The notes beneath the pieces were generated by a model. That model searched no databases. It saw nothing but the letters and a program-made list of their open reading frames with translations, and was not told where the DNA came from. The position numbers and the translations under genes are program-made. Shown here piece after piece: positions 33,550-44,035 of a DNA stretch of 64,000 bases. The stretch spans positions 1,922,001 to 1,986,000 of the forward strand of contig NZ_CP087131.1 in assembly GCF_020911865.1 (NCBI RefSeq), read 5' to 3'. How positions within the stretch are numbered: the first letter of the stretch is position 1; each line of letters opens with the position of its first letter. The DNA comes from Chryseobacterium sp. C-71. Lineage in GTDB: Bacteria > Bacteroidota > Bacteroidia > Flavobacteriales > Weeksellaceae.

Positions 33550-34905
33550 ATGTTCAAAAAAATATTAATTGCCAATCGTGGCGAAATTGCAATGCGTATT
33601 TTACGTACTTGTAAAGAAATGGGAATCAAAACCGTTGCGGTATACTCTACTGCCGACAAAGACAGTCTTCACGTAAGATTTGCTGACGAGGCAGTTTGTA
33701 TTGGTCCTGCAATGAGTAAAGACTCTTACCTAAAAATCCCTAACATTATTGCTGCTGCTGAGATTACCAATGCAGACGCCATTCACCCTGGTTACGGTTT
33801 CTTATCTGAAAATGCCAATTTCTCAAGAATCTGTCAGAAAAACGGCATCAAATTTATTGGTGCGAGTCCTGAGCAAATCGAGAGAATGGGAGACAAAGCG
33901 AATGCTAAAGCGACCATGAAAGCGGCTAACGTACCTTGCGTACCAGGTTCTGAAGGTTTAATTGAATCTTACGAGCACGCAGTAAAAACAGCTGAAGAAA
34001 CAGGTTATCCTGTCATGATCAAAGCTACTGCCGGTGGTGGTGGTAAAGGAATGAGAGCTGTTTGGAAAGCCGAAGACCTTAAAGAGCACTGGGAATCTGC
34101 CATTCAGGAAGCTGTTGCAGCCTTCGGAAACGGAGGTATGTACATGGAAAAACTGATTGAAGAGCCAAGACATATCGAGATTCAGGTTGCAGGTGACCAA
34201 TTTGGTAAAGCTTGTCACCTTTCTGAAAGAGACTGTTCTGTACAAAGAAGAAACCAGAAATTAACGGAAGAAACTCCTTCTCCATTCATGACTGACGAGC
34301 TTCGTGAGAAAATGGGTGAAGCAGCAGTGAAAGCAGCAGAATTCATCGGTTACGAAGGTGTAGGAACGATTGAATTCCTTGTTGATAAGCACAGAAATTT
34401 CTATTTCATGGAAATGAATACGAGAATTCAGGTTGAGCACCCAATTACTGAGCAAGTGATTGATTATGATTTGATCAGAGAACAAATTCTTTTGGCTGCA
34501 GGAACTCCTATTTCAGGAATTAACCATTATCCGAAATTACACTCCATCGAGTGTAGAATTAATGCGGAAGATCCTTACGCTGATTTCAGACCGTCACCGG
34601 GAAAAATCACAGGATTAAACATTCCTGGCGGACACGGAATCAGAGTTGACACTCACGTTTATTCAGGTTACACCATTCCTTCTAACTACGATTCAATGAT
34701 TGCAAAGCTTATTACTACGGCACAAACCCGTGAAGAAGCAATTGCAAAAATGAAGCGTGCTTTAGAAGAGTTCTATATTGAAGGTGTGAAAACAACTATT
34801 CCTTTCCACAGACAGTTGATGGAAGATGAAGCTTATCTTTCCGGAAACTACACGACAAAATTCATGGAGAGTTTTGTAATGGACAAGAAATATGATAATC
34901 ATTAA
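33550..34905 (+). CDS. accC: acetyl-CoA carboxylase, biotin carboxylase subunit
   Basis: A 451-aa ATP-grasp enzyme that carboxylates biotin on AccB. N-terminal [19 protein letters not shown] (about 3-21), the glycine-rich ATP loop [15 protein letters not shown] (about 158-172), the metal-binding [14 protein letters not shown] (about 288-301) and [16 protein letters not shown] loop are all present. The ATG at 33550 is used; a TTG nine bases earlier is in frame but weaker. A terminator follows at 34911-34937. Confidence 0.97.
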   Translation: MFKKILIANRGEIAMRILRTCKEMGIKTVAVYSTADKDSLHVRFADEAVCIGPAMSKDSYLKIPNIIAAAEITNADAIHPGYGFLSENANFSRICQKNGIKFIGASPEQIERMGDKANAKATMKAANVPCVPGSEGLIESYEHAVKTAEETGYPVMIKATAGGGGKGMRAVWKAEDLKEHWESAIQEAVAAFGNGGMYMEKLIEEPRHIEIQVAGDQFGKACHLSERDCSVQRRNQKLTEETPSPFMTDELREKMGEAAVKAAEFIGYEGVGTIEFLVDKHRNFYFMEMNTRIQVEHPITEQVIDYDLIREQILLAAGTPISGINHYPKLHSIECRINAEDPYADFRPSPGKITGLNIPGGHGIRVDTHVYSGYTIPSNYDSMIAKLITTAQTREEAIAKMKRALEEFYIEGVKTTIPFHRQLMEDEAYLSGNYTTKFMESFVMDKKYDNH

Positions 34906-34910
34906 GATAA

Positions 34911-34937
34911 AAATCGGCTTCAACTTGAAGCCGATTT
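34911..34937. terminator. bidirectional rho-independent terminator
   Basis: AAATCGGCTTCAA / TTGAAGCCGATTT, 13 bp with one central base and A/T tracts on both sides; it ends accC and the convergent WG-repeat gene. Confidence 0.85.
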
Positions 34938-34966
34938 ATTTTTTTCAGAATATCTAATTTGAAACT

Positions 34967-36811
34967 TTACTTTTTGTTATCCAAACAGAAATAAGACTTC
35001 CAAGTTACTACATCTTTAAAACATTTGGTATAAAAATCATAAACAATTTCCTCCGACTTTTCATTTACAAGCAAACTACCTTTATTATTAAGAACGCCGT
35101 ATTTATTGTCTTTAATCACAATATAGAACTCATTACCAACAGCTTTAATTTTATCGTAAACTGCTTTAACGATTATTTCATTACTAAAGTTTTTAAGACC
35201 TTCTTTTCCGTTTTCTTTATATGGGAAAACTCCGTCGAAATCATTTTCGTAGTCATTATTTTGCCAGTCGTTTTTTAAAGTATAGATCCCTATTTTTTCA
35301 GCCTTGAGATTGTACACGGTAATTATTTTAACTTTCTTATCCGTGTCATGAAAAACAGTTTTGTATCCAACATTTGAGACCTCAGAAATTGGAGCTTTAT
35401 CTGTTTCAATTATCAGTTTTCCGGTGTAAAAGTTAAACATATAAAACTTATCTACAGAATGTCCTTTATCACTTTTGGAATAAGATTCAAGAAACAGGTT
35501 GCCATTTTTCGTAAAGTGACTAAGTTTAACTCCTGATAAATATAAAAAAAGATTTTTAGGAAGATTAAGAGTCACAATAGCATTTCCTTTTCTGTTAATG
35601 ACATCAATTTTTTTTGACCCATCAGATAGAATATTTTGTGCTACTGAGACAATATCAATTTTGTTCTCCTCATAAAACTTATTGTTCTCAACAGCATCAT
35701 AATTTGAGTCGTCACTATAAAAAAGCAGAGTAATTTCATCATATTCAGCTTTTGTTAATATTTTTCCCTGAAAATTGATGAGCCCATGCTTTTTATCGTC
35801 ACTGTTAAGATAATATTTGAACAAATTTCTATAATACAAATGATCTTGATAAGAAATCTGATTATAATGAACTCTTGACTCATCGTGATATTCTTCTAAT
35901 TTTGGGTAAGAAAAAGGAACTTCAATACCATTTCGCTTTATAATCATATTATTTTTTCCGTTGATACAGAAAAAATTATCCGAATGAATTTTTATTATTT
36001 TATCATTATTTTCAATTGGATTTTCGAGATGGCCATCCACAGAAAAACTGTAAAATTTATCTTTCAACAAGTAGATTCTTTTAGAAAAAGAATCATATTT
36101 CAACCCTTGATAAATCGCCGGGATCACTTTATTGGTATGTATATTAAATAATCCTACGTGAGAATGATTTTTATAAAAAGAAATAACAGAACGATTGTTT
36201 CTTACAAAGTCTCTTGCAGAAACATTTTCTTTGTCGAAACCTTCAAAATTTACAAATATACCTGTAAGCTTTTCATTTTCATAACCTGGAATTTCTATTA
36301 CTGAAGCACTTTCATCAAGAACTTTAACCAGCTTTCGCTGCCGATAACCTTCTTTATTGATGAGAATCATTTCAGCTAAATGATTTCCTCTGCTACTGCT
36401 AAGTTTTCCTAAACTAAATTTCAAATTAGAAATCTTTTCTCCCTTTTTATTGTAGATAAAACCCTCATCATTAAAATCTGCTGCGAAAAAAGTTTTTGAG
36501 TCTGTTAAATAACCAATATTAGTGTCAATATCCTTATAAACTAAGGGTAAAATAAACTGTCCTTTTTTATTCAGAACACCTTTCAAGGTATCTTTTGTAG
36601 CTATAAATAGATTGTTGTAAACAAAACTTATATTATTATAAAGCGGCTTAGTAAGTTTTTTACCAGCTCCATCTAATACACCATATTTTTTATTTTTTTC
36701 AAAAATAAATCTGTTTCTTTCAGCATTTCTCAGAGAATCTTCGTCATAATTCCTCTGCGAAAAAAAACGTTCAGAAACTAAAAAGACAAGTAGGAAAAGC
36801 AGTGATTTCAT
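34967..36811 (-). CDS. WG repeat-containing secreted protein
   Basis: A 614-aa protein when started at ATG 36811, where a signal peptide begins (MKSLLFLLVFLVSERFFSQ); an upstream in-frame ATG would read into the previous gene. Repeats of the WG/KWG type recur along its length, each with a KYGVLDGAGKKLTKPLY-like or KKGQFILPLVYKDI-like core (about residues 45, 80 and 590). Such repeats form beta-structures and are common in Bacteroidota surface or periplasmic proteins of unknown role. It is the second of a pair with the gene upstream. Confidence 0.82.
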   Translation of the reverse strand: MKSLLFLLVFLVSERFFSQRNYDEDSLRNAERNRFIFEKNKKYGVLDGAGKKLTKPLYNNISFVYNNLFIATKDTLKGVLNKKGQFILPLVYKDIDTNIGYLTDSKTFFAADFNDEGFIYNKKGEKISNLKFSLGKLSSSRGNHLAEMILINKEGYRQRKLVKVLDESASVIEIPGYENEKLTGIFVNFEGFDKENVSARDFVRNNRSVISFYKNHSHVGLFNIHTNKVIPAIYQGLKYDSFSKRIYLLKDKFYSFSVDGHLENPIENNDKIIKIHSDNFFCINGKNNMIIKRNGIEVPFSYPKLEEYHDESRVHYNQISYQDHLYYRNLFKYYLNSDDKKHGLINFQGKILTKAEYDEITLLFYSDDSNYDAVENNKFYEENKIDIVSVAQNILSDGSKKIDVINRKGNAIVTLNLPKNLFLYLSGVKLSHFTKNGNLFLESYSKSDKGHSVDKFYMFNFYTGKLIIETDKAPISEVSNVGYKTVFHDTDKKVKIITVYNLKAEKIGIYTLKNDWQNNDYENDFDGVFPYKENGKEGLKNFSNEIIVKAVYDKIKAVGNEFYIVIKDNKYGVLNNKGSLLVNEKSEEIVYDFYTKCFKDVVTWKSYFCLDNKK

Positions 36812-36824
36812 TACATAATAGAAG

Positions 36825-38468
36825 TTACAGGTCATAAAACTCTTCTCCATCTTCACTGATCCAGCCTGTTTTTCCTTTACAATCGGAAAACCGCATGAAT
36901 CTGTTTTCTAAATCTCCCAACGAGGTATATTTTACTTCGAGATTATTCATAAATCTGCTTAAAGGCGAATAAAAAGCAAATTTTCCATTATCTGTTACTT
37001 TAAAATACGCATCTGATTTAAAATTATTATTAATCATCAGGTCTTCATAGTTTAAATTATAGTAATTATAATCCCCTTGAAAAGGAAGCAAATTTGTGTT
37101 AACTTTTTTCACTTCAATCTTATCAAACGCGTGAGGCTCAAAATAAGGTTTACTAAATGAATAGTAATCCGGTATTTCTTTATTAAAAGATACTGGATAG
37201 AGAAACTCTTTTCCCTGATATGTGCGTTTCAGTAACATTACCCATCGATTATTGGAATAACCATAGGTAGAAAATTCATCTTCTTTCTGCAGAAACTCTA
37301 TCTTACCAAAATCAAGATCTACTTTCATCCTCTGAATTTTTTCGGTTTCAAAATTGCGTTCAGAATTTCCCAAGTCTGTATATGGATAATTTTGGAAGTA
37401 TGTTTTCTCTTTAACAGTAAAGACATTATCATTCAGCTGCAGATTAAGAGATTGCGAGCTGTATGAACCCGACCTTGTACCGCAGACAGAATATTCGCCG
37501 TGCTGATACGCAAAATTGGATTTCGGATGACCAGCATAAATATCATCTATAGTTTTAAGATTTTTACCATCCAAAACAACATATTTCAGCAACCCACCAT
37601 TTTTCTGAATAGTTTGATCCTGCACAACTTCCAGATCTACCACAGAAAGGGGTAAGATTTTTCTGTATCCTTTTTTTGAAAGCAACACTCCAAAGAAATC
37701 ACAGAAATACCAAAGATTATTTTTCTTTGCCAAAATGGCGTCTGCACAGATCATAACATTCTGATATTCTACAGGAAGAATTACGTTACCGAGTCGATCG
37801 TGCACGCCATACTTTTCACCCATCTCTACCACTTCCAGCTGGGAGGCCATTACAAAATTGCCCACATTTTTTTTATCTTCGGTAACTACTTCTCCGTCAT
37901 AAAAAATCTTTTTCAGCAAATTTTCTTTTTCCAGCAAATAGATGTGTTGCTGATAAATAAAAAAACAGACTCCATGTATTTCTTTTAATTCAAATTTGTT
38001 AATAAGATTATTGGCGTTCTCCCGGTAAGAACCAGTTGAATAAACAAGTCTCATATTGCGATCAGCATTCGGTAATCCGTGCAAAACAGCGTTTCCGTAA
38101 AAATATAAAGGCGTAGTTTCACCATATCTTTTTACTGAAAACCTTTTTAGCATCATCTCTTTTTTAAAATCCTCCGGTGTAGCAGTCTTTATTGAGGAGG
38201 TAAGTTTCCCACTGCTTAAAAACTTCTTCCAGTTTTCCTTATCTGCATTTCTGTTTTTACCCGTACTTATCTCTTCCTTACCCTTTCCGTAGGAATATCT
38301 GGTGTATGAAATAGAACTATCAGCGTTAATTTTATAAAACTCAGCAATACTAGATCCTGATGTAGCCGGGTTGTAATATAATTGATCCTGACTTTTAAAA
38401 GGAAGCCAGATAAAAAAAAGAAATAGATATATACAGATTTGTATTGAATATTTTTTATTTTTCATCAT
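36825..38468 (-). CDS. secreted WG-repeat-like protein
   Basis: A 547-aa protein with a signal peptide (about residues 1-25). The middle has WG-like repeats, for example KYGVHDRLGNVILPVEY near residue 215, and the C-terminus has the SDCKGKTGWISEDGEE motif. It shares its general plan with the following gene, which begins 13 nt after its stop codon, so they probably form a two-gene operon. The TAATTTTG box at 38490 lies 22 nt upstream. Role unknown. Confidence 0.75.
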   Translation of the reverse strand: MMKNKKYSIQICIYLFLFFIWLPFKSQDQLYYNPATSGSSIAEFYKINADSSISYTRYSYGKGKEEISTGKNRNADKENWKKFLSSGKLTSSIKTATPEDFKKEMMLKRFSVKRYGETTPLYFYGNAVLHGLPNADRNMRLVYSTGSYRENANNLINKFELKEIHGVCFFIYQQHIYLLEKENLLKKIFYDGEVVTEDKKNVGNFVMASQLEVVEMGEKYGVHDRLGNVILPVEYQNVMICADAILAKKNNLWYFCDFFGVLLSKKGYRKILPLSVVDLEVVQDQTIQKNGGLLKYVVLDGKNLKTIDDIYAGHPKSNFAYQHGEYSVCGTRSGSYSSQSLNLQLNDNVFTVKEKTYFQNYPYTDLGNSERNFETEKIQRMKVDLDFGKIEFLQKEDEFSTYGYSNNRWVMLLKRTYQGKEFLYPVSFNKEIPDYYSFSKPYFEPHAFDKIEVKKVNTNLLPFQGDYNYYNLNYEDLMINNNFKSDAYFKVTDNGKFAFYSPLSRFMNNLEVKYTSLGDLENRFMRFSDCKGKTGWISEDGEEFYDL

Positions 38469-38489
38469 TTGATTTTAAACGTATTCTCA

Positions 38490-38497
38490 CAAAATTA
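38490..38497 (-). promoter_or_regulatory. -7 promoter element for the WG-repeat operon
   Basis: Minus-strand TAATTTTG, 22 nt upstream of the start at 38468. Confidence 0.5.
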
Positions 38498-38760
38498 CAT
38501 TTTTTTCTAACAAGTTTTTTAAGCTTCAGATTACTGCTTTCTTGAGGGCATATTTTACAAAAACATAACAATAAACAAAACGTTACGATTTTTACTAAAA
38601 TAAAATTTTGCGTTTTGAATGCTGACAAAAGATATAAAAACTGCGGGTGGTCAAAAATTAAAAAAACATTCCTAATTTAAGAGTTTCTAATATGTTATCC
38701 TTCTATAATCCGTCAAAATTCAATGTTATTCTTCTGTCGCAATGTTTAATTAGGAATTCT
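38498..38760. other. intergenic region with no gene seen
   Basis: The 318-bp gap between the WG-repeat operon and rocD holds only the two divergent promoters noted here. The rest is AT-rich sequence without an ORF, terminator or RNA gene that I recognise. Confidence 0.6.
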
Positions 38761-38768
38761 TAACTTTG
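38761..38768 (+). promoter_or_regulatory. -7 promoter element for rocD
   Basis: TAACTTTG, 18 nt before the ATG at 38787. Confidence 0.6.
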
Positions 38769-38786
38769 TAAAAAAGCAAAAAGAAT

Positions 38787-40037
38787 ATGTCAACAGCAGA
38801 ACAAACAAAAAATTCACAATACTTCATCGAGCTCGAAAAAAAACATGGCGCACATAACTACCATCCGCTTCCTGTGGTTTTAGATAAAGGTGAAGGCGTA
38901 TTTGTTTGGGACGTTGAAGGTAAAAAATATTATGATTTTCTTTCAGCATATTCAGCTGTTAATCAAGGACATTCTCACCCGAAAATTGTGGAAGCTTTAG
39001 TTAATCAAGCTAAGAAATTGGCTTTAACATCAAGAGCATTTTACAATTCAAGTTTAGGAGAATACGAGAAAAAAATCACTACCCTTTTCGGATTTGATAA
39101 AGTTTTACCTATGAATTCCGGAGCTGAAGCGGTGGAAACTGCGGTGAAATTAGCAAGAAAATGGAGTTACGAAGTAAAAGGAATTGCAGAAAACGCTGCC
39201 AAAATTGTTGTTTGTGAAAATAATTTTCACGGAAGAACCACGACAATCGTTTCTTTCTCAAATGATCCCGATGCAAACAAAAACTATGGTCCTTTCACAC
39301 CGGGATTCGTAAAAATTCCGTACAATGACCTTGCAGCTTTAGAAGAAGTCCTGAAAAATGAGGCATCAAATATTGCAGCATTTTTAGTTGAGCCAATTCA
39401 GGGAGAAGCCGGAGTTTACGTTCCGGACGAAAACTTCTTGAAAGATGCTTCTGAGCTTTGTAAAAAATATAACGTTCTTTTCATCGCAGACGAAGTTCAA
39501 ACCGGAATTGCAAGAACAGGTAAATTGATTGCCTGTCATCACGAAAATGTGCAACCCGATATTTTGATTTTAGGCAAAGCTCTTTCAGGAGGAATGTATC
39601 CTGTTTCTGCAGTTTTGGCGAACGACGAAATCATGAATGTTATCAAACCAGGGCAGCACGGTTCTACTTTCGGAGGAAATCCAATCGCTTGTGCAGTTGC
39701 CATTGCCGCTTTAGATCTTGTAGAAGAAGAAAAACTTTCGGAAAGAGCGGAAGAAATGGGTCAATTATTCAGATCTGAAATTGAAAAAGTGATTGAGAAA
39801 TCTGATTTGATTACCAAAGTAAGAGGAAAAGGTTTGTTAAATGCCATTTTAATCAACGATACACCAGAGAGTTCAACTGCCTGGAATCTTTGTTTACAAT
39901 TAAAAGAAAACGGATTATTGGCAAAACCAACCCACGGAAACATTATAAGACTAGCTCCACCATTGGTGATTACAGAAGAGCAATTATTGGACTGTGTGAA
40001 GATTATCGAAAAAACAGTTTTGGAGTTTGGGAAATAA
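38787..40037 (+). CDS. rocD: ornithine--oxo-acid transaminase
   Basis: A 416-aa class III PLP-dependent aminotransferase that converts ornithine and 2-oxoglutarate to glutamate semialdehyde and glutamate. The PLP lysine is Lys264 in [32 protein letters not shown] (about 110) and the [11 protein letters not shown] segment (about 295) also match. It has its own promoter at 38761 and lies at the head of a glycosyltransferase run, the first of which starts 1 nt after its stop. The link to glycan synthesis is by position only. Confidence 0.95.
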   Translation: MSTAEQTKNSQYFIELEKKHGAHNYHPLPVVLDKGEGVFVWDVEGKKYYDFLSAYSAVNQGHSHPKIVEALVNQAKKLALTSRAFYNSSLGEYEKKITTLFGFDKVLPMNSGAEAVETAVKLARKWSYEVKGIAENAAKIVVCENNFHGRTTTIVSFSNDPDANKNYGPFTPGFVKIPYNDLAALEEVLKNEASNIAAFLVEPIQGEAGVYVPDENFLKDASELCKKYNVLFIADEVQTGIARTGKLIACHHENVQPDILILGKALSGGMYPVSAVLANDEIMNVIKPGQHGSTFGGNPIACAVAIAALDLVEEEKLSERAEEMGQLFRSEIEKVIEKSDLITKVRGKGLLNAILINDTPESSTAWNLCLQLKENGLLAKPTHGNIIRLAPPLVITEEQLLDCVKIIEKTVLEFGK

Positions 40038-40038
40038 T

Positions 40039-41043
40039 ATGAAGATTTTGATCATCCAAAAAAAATTCATGGGTGATGTACTCGTGACGAGTACAATACT
40101 GTCTTTACTGAAAAATAAATATCCAAAATCTGAAATCAGTTTTCTTTTGGAAGAAAAACATTCTCAAATCCTGATTGGTAATCCAAATATCGATCATTTT
40201 TTGTTTTTTAGTAATGATAGTACAAAAACTCTGTCTGAGATAAAGCAATACAAATTTGATTTGGTAATCGACCTTTATTCAAAAATAGAAACTGCAATTA
40301 TCACTTTTTTTTCGGGAGCTAAAACAAGAATTGGTTTCTTCAAAAAATATACTCAGTTTTTCTACAATTACCCAGTAAAAAGATCAACAAAAGTAAAATC
40401 AAAAAATACGACTTTAGGAATTGAGCATCGTTTGCAGATGTTGGAACCGTTGGGAATTCAATTTCAGGAAGTTTTCCCTAAAGTTTATATACAGGAAGAT
40501 GAGCTTAAAAACGCACAGCAAATTTTAGATGAAAACGGATTATCATCAACAGATAATCTCATCATGATAAGCACTTTCGGAAGTTCTGAAGAGAAAACTT
40601 ATCCGATTGAATATATGGTAGAATTGCTTGAATATATTACTGGTTACAAATCCAACGCAAAAATATTGTGCAATTATCTCCCTTCTCAGAAAAAACTTTT
40701 TGGAACATTATATTCTCAACTTTCTGATAGAGCTAAGAGTTCAATTATTAAGAATTTTGACACTAAAAATCTTCGTGAGTTTGCTGCTGTTACAAGTTTA
40801 TGCAAATGTTTGATCGGTAACGAAGGTGGAGCAACTAATGTGAGCAAATCTCTCGACATTCCTACTTTTACTATTTTTTCGCCACACATCCGTAAATCCG
40901 ATTGGGCATGGACAAGCAAACCGGAAGTGGATAAATTTTTGCATATCAATGATTTCGTAAAGAATTCTAAAAACTATTCGGATTTTAAGCCATCATTTTT
41001 AAAAACCGATTTAGAAGAGTTTTTGGATCAAACGATTGTGTAA
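40039..41043 (+). CDS. glycosyltransferase family 9 (ADP-heptose-LPS heptosyltransferase-like)
   Basis: A 334-aa GT-B enzyme. The opening MKILIIQKKFMGDVLVTSTIL, with the RxxGD-like KFMGD stretch, is the GT9 signature, and the C-terminal donor-binding part contains LIGNEGGATNVSKSLDIPTFTIF (about 259-281). It most likely adds heptose or a related sugar to LPS core. The ATG at 40039 lies 1 nt after rocD's stop; an in-frame TTG inside rocD is not used. Confidence 0.9.
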   Translation: MKILIIQKKFMGDVLVTSTILSLLKNKYPKSEISFLLEEKHSQILIGNPNIDHFLFFSNDSTKTLSEIKQYKFDLVIDLYSKIETAIITFFSGAKTRIGFFKKYTQFFYNYPVKRSTKVKSKNTTLGIEHRLQMLEPLGIQFQEVFPKVYIQEDELKNAQQILDENGLSSTDNLIMISTFGSSEEKTYPIEYMVELLEYITGYKSNAKILCNYLPSQKKLFGTLYSQLSDRAKSSIIKNFDTKNLREFAAVTSLCKCLIGNEGGATNVSKSLDIPTFTIFSPHIRKSDWAWTSKPEVDKFLHINDFVKNSKNYSDFKPSFLKTDLEEFLDQTIV

Positions 41044-41059
41044 CAACTGAAATTATAGA

Positions 41060-42016
41060 ATGGAAGAAGAAAAAAAAATCATATTGCTCATAACGTATGA
41101 CAATTGGGGATTTAACCAATATATTGCCAATGCTTTGGAAGAAAAAAATTATGACGTAAAGCATATTAACTTTCACAGTTTCAGGTATAAATATCCGAGT
41201 TTTTATCATAAATCTCTTAATTTTTTCACGAAAAATTTAGGAATATCAAATCTAAAACACATTCATTATAATAAAGTTATATTAGATCAGATTAAAAACA
41301 TCAAATCTATTGACACCAGTATTTACATAAAAGCTGATTTTTTATCTAAAAAAACGATAGAAACCGTTAATAAAAAATCTCGTCAGTCGGTATTGATTAT
41401 CAGTGATTCTATTAACAGATATCCAAAGACGAAAAATATTCTTTCCCTTTTTGATAAAGTTTTCTCTTTTGAAAAAAAGGATTGCAAAAAGTATAATCTG
41501 AGATTTAAAACTAATTTCATTTATAAAAAAACCAATAGCGTATCTGAAAATTACAAGTATAAAGTTTTCAATATCAGTTCATTTGACAATCGATTTCCTG
41601 TTATTAAAAAAATAGCAAAAGCGTTATATGATATGAAAATAAAAAGTAAAATCATTATTTTTACATCAAGAGAAAACGAAGAACCATACATCGAATTTTC
41701 AAAAAAAACATTGTCTATCGAAGAAAACAATCAATTTTTGAAAGAAGCTCAAATCATGCTCGACGTAAGCAGAAATGGACAGGAAGGATTAAGTTTCAGA
41801 GTTTTTGAAAGCTTAGGATTAAAGAAAAAACTGATTACTACGAATAAAGATATTGTCAACTATGATTTTTACAATCCAGAAAATATATTTGTGATTGAAA
41901 ATGTAGATGATATGACAATTCCGGAAGTTTTTTTTGAAACTGCTTATGTTGATATTCCGGAAAATATTTTGGGTAAATATCTTATTGAAAACTGGGTTGA
42001 TGAGTTGGTTGAGTAA
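41060..42016 (+). CDS. CgeB-like glycosyltransferase (paralogue 1 of 3)
   Basis: A 318-aa protein with a GT-B-like layout: an N-terminal IILLITYDNWGFNQYIANAL strand-helix and a C-terminal part with the conserved motif GLSFRVFESLGLKKKLITTN (about 249-268), then the YDFYNPENIFVIEN stretch. It has no signal peptide. This family is annotated as CgeB-like or lipopolysaccharide biosynthesis protein in related genomes. The two following genes are clear paralogues. Donor and acceptor sugars are unknown. Confidence 0.75.
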   Translation: MEEEKKIILLITYDNWGFNQYIANALEEKNYDVKHINFHSFRYKYPSFYHKSLNFFTKNLGISNLKHIHYNKVILDQIKNIKSIDTSIYIKADFLSKKTIETVNKKSRQSVLIISDSINRYPKTKNILSLFDKVFSFEKKDCKKYNLRFKTNFIYKKTNSVSENYKYKVFNISSFDNRFPVIKKIAKALYDMKIKSKIIIFTSRENEEPYIEFSKKTLSIEENNQFLKEAQIMLDVSRNGQEGLSFRVFESLGLKKKLITTNKDIVNYDFYNPENIFVIENVDDMTIPEVFFETAYVDIPENILGKYLIENWVDELVE

Positions 42017-42080
42017 AAAATTGTAATTTTGAAAATTGCTAAACACAAAGCCTTTTGGCTAATGATAGAATATTTGATGT

Positions 42081-43070
42081 ATGTATGAATTCAAAGGTAA
42101 ATCAATAATTATTGCGGCTCCTAATCATTACGGGTTATTGTATAGATTCAAAGAAAACCTCGAAGCTATAGGATTTGATACGATTGCTATTCCAGATGAC
42201 ATAAATGTCAGTATAGGAATTAAGAATCAAGTAATTCATATCATAAAAAAAATCTTCACTAAAACGAAGTCTTATAAAAGAGAGAAGAAAATAGAATTTA
42301 GAACTCAAAAACAAATTGATTTAATCAATAAGGAATTAATCACAAAATATGACTATGTGTTGGTTATACGTCCAGATTTATTCAGTAACCATCTACTCCA
42401 AAGTTTAAAAAGTAAGTCAAATGTAATGTGCGCTTACCAATGGGATGGTTTAGACAGATTTCCCTCTGTCTATAAAAAAATTGATTTTTTTGACAGGTTT
42501 TTTGTTTTCGATGAAGACGATCTTAATAAGAGTGAAAATGTTTTACCTATTACCAATTTTTATTTTGACGATATTAATCCCAAAAACAATACTATAGACG
42601 CTTATTTCGTAGGTTCTTTTATGAATGACAGAATCAATCTTCTGCTCAACTTATCAAAAAAACTGCATGAATTGGGACAGAAATTATCTATAAACTTAAG
42701 CATAGGATATTCACACAAATTTAAAAATCTTAACCCAGATTTGATAACGATAATTGATAAGCCGATATCGTTTAAAACTAACCTAATTAATTCATCTCAG
42801 TCTAAAATTATAATTGATTTTACTAATGAAATACATAACGGACTTTCAATGAGAGTGTTTGAAAGTATAGGATTTAGAAAAAAATTAATAACTAACAATA
42901 TTTTAGTAAAAAAGTTTGATTTTTACAATTCTAAAAATATATTTGTGATAGAAAATAATAATTTGGAAGGGATTGATCATTTTGTCAGCAATTCTTATGA
43001 AGATTTAGCTGATGAGATATATCAGAAATATAGCTTTACTAATTGGATTACAACTGTACTCTCGAAATGA
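42081..43070 (+). CDS. CgeB-like glycosyltransferase (paralogue 2 of 3)
   Basis: A 329-aa protein related to the genes before and after it. Its N-terminus has SIIIAAPNHYGLLYRFKENL, and near residue 255 the shared GLSMRVFESIGFRKKLITNN motif is followed by FDFYNSKNIFVIEN. The middle third is less alike. Its stop overlaps the next start by 4 bp (ATGA), so they are translated together. It is likely to act in the same surface-glycan pathway as GT9 and the GT4-type enzyme. Confidence 0.75.
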   Translation: MYEFKGKSIIIAAPNHYGLLYRFKENLEAIGFDTIAIPDDINVSIGIKNQVIHIIKKIFTKTKSYKREKKIEFRTQKQIDLINKELITKYDYVLVIRPDLFSNHLLQSLKSKSNVMCAYQWDGLDRFPSVYKKIDFFDRFFVFDEDDLNKSENVLPITNFYFDDINPKNNTIDAYFVGSFMNDRINLLLNLSKKLHELGQKLSINLSIGYSHKFKNLNPDLITIIDKPISFKTNLINSSQSKIIIDFTNEIHNGLSMRVFESIGFRKKLITNNILVKKFDFYNSKNIFVIENNNLEGIDHFVSNSYEDLADEIYQKYSFTNWITTVLSK

Positions 43071-44035
43071 AAAAGAAATTGCTTTTTATTGCGCCTGATT
43101 ATTATGGATTTGATGAGGTAATTTTGTATGGTTTGAATGAGTATTCTGACTACGAAATTACAATGGCATTAAGCGTGTCAACAAAAAGATATATTTACAG
43201 AAACTTTGGTGAAAGATTAAAAAACTTCTTTTCAAAAACTTTTTTAAATAAAAATTTAAAAAAAACACAAAAGCGTAGGAAATTTATTTCTGAAATAAAT
43301 ACTCATGACTTATATGATATAATCCTTGTCAACAGACCGGATATCTTGGATGCAGAAATTTATAACTTGCTAAACAATAAGGGAGGAAAAAAAATTGTAG
43401 TGCTTTGGGACAGTTTAGAAAAAATACAAGGACAAAAAGAATCATTAAAACATTATGATATTAAATACAGCTTTGATGCAGAAAACTGTAAAGAATTTGG
43501 ATTAAAAAAAATTAATAATTTTTATTTCAACGAGAAACTTTACAATAATAATCCTATGTTTGATGTTATTTTTCTTGGTACGTTTGACAAACGTTTTAAT
43601 GATTTATTACGTATTACTCAGGCTCTCAAAAAAGACAATATCAACATTCATTCATTTATTTATCATCATAGAGATTTTATTATTAAAGATGAATTTCAAG
43701 AAAATATAACCAAGCTCGAAAAAATCATACCCTTTAAAGAATCGTACAAAATTAATGAAAAAGGTAATTTTTTTTTAGATCTAGCACATGAGAATCAATC
43801 TGGTTTATCTTTTAGACCTTTTGAAGCTATTGGTTGTAGAAGAAAGCTTATCACAACTAATAAAAACATTAAAAATTATGACTTTTATGATCCTGAAAAT
43901 ATTTTTGTTATAGAAAATATTGATGATATAAATATACCACTTGAATTTTTTACAACACCATATAAAGAGCTACCAGCTAAGATACTTCAAAAATATTCTT
44001 TCGAAAATTGGATAAATAATATTTTAGATTTATGA
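43067..44035 (+). CDS. CgeB-like glycosyltransferase (paralogue 3 of 3)
   Basis: A 322-aa member of the same set, opening KKKLLFIAPDYYGFDEVILYG, with GLSFRPFEAIGCRRKLITTN near residue 250 and YDFYDPENIFVIEN after it. The ATG at 43067 lies in the overlap ATGA with the previous gene; an upstream in-frame TTG is less likely. Its end overlaps the next gene's ATG by 4 bp. Role as for its paralogues. Confidence 0.75.
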   Translation: MKKKLLFIAPDYYGFDEVILYGLNEYSDYEITMALSVSTKRYIYRNFGERLKNFFSKTFLNKNLKKTQKRRKFISEINTHDLYDIILVNRPDILDAEIYNLLNNKGGKKIVVLWDSLEKIQGQKESLKHYDIKYSFDAENCKEFGLKKINNFYFNEKLYNNNPMFDVIFLGTFDKRFNDLLRITQALKKDNINIHSFIYHHRDFIIKDEFQENITKLEKIIPFKESYKINEKGNFFLDLAHENQSGLSFRPFEAIGCRRKLITTNKNIKNYDFYDPENIFVIENIDDINIPLEFFTTPYKELPAKILQKYSFENWINNILDL

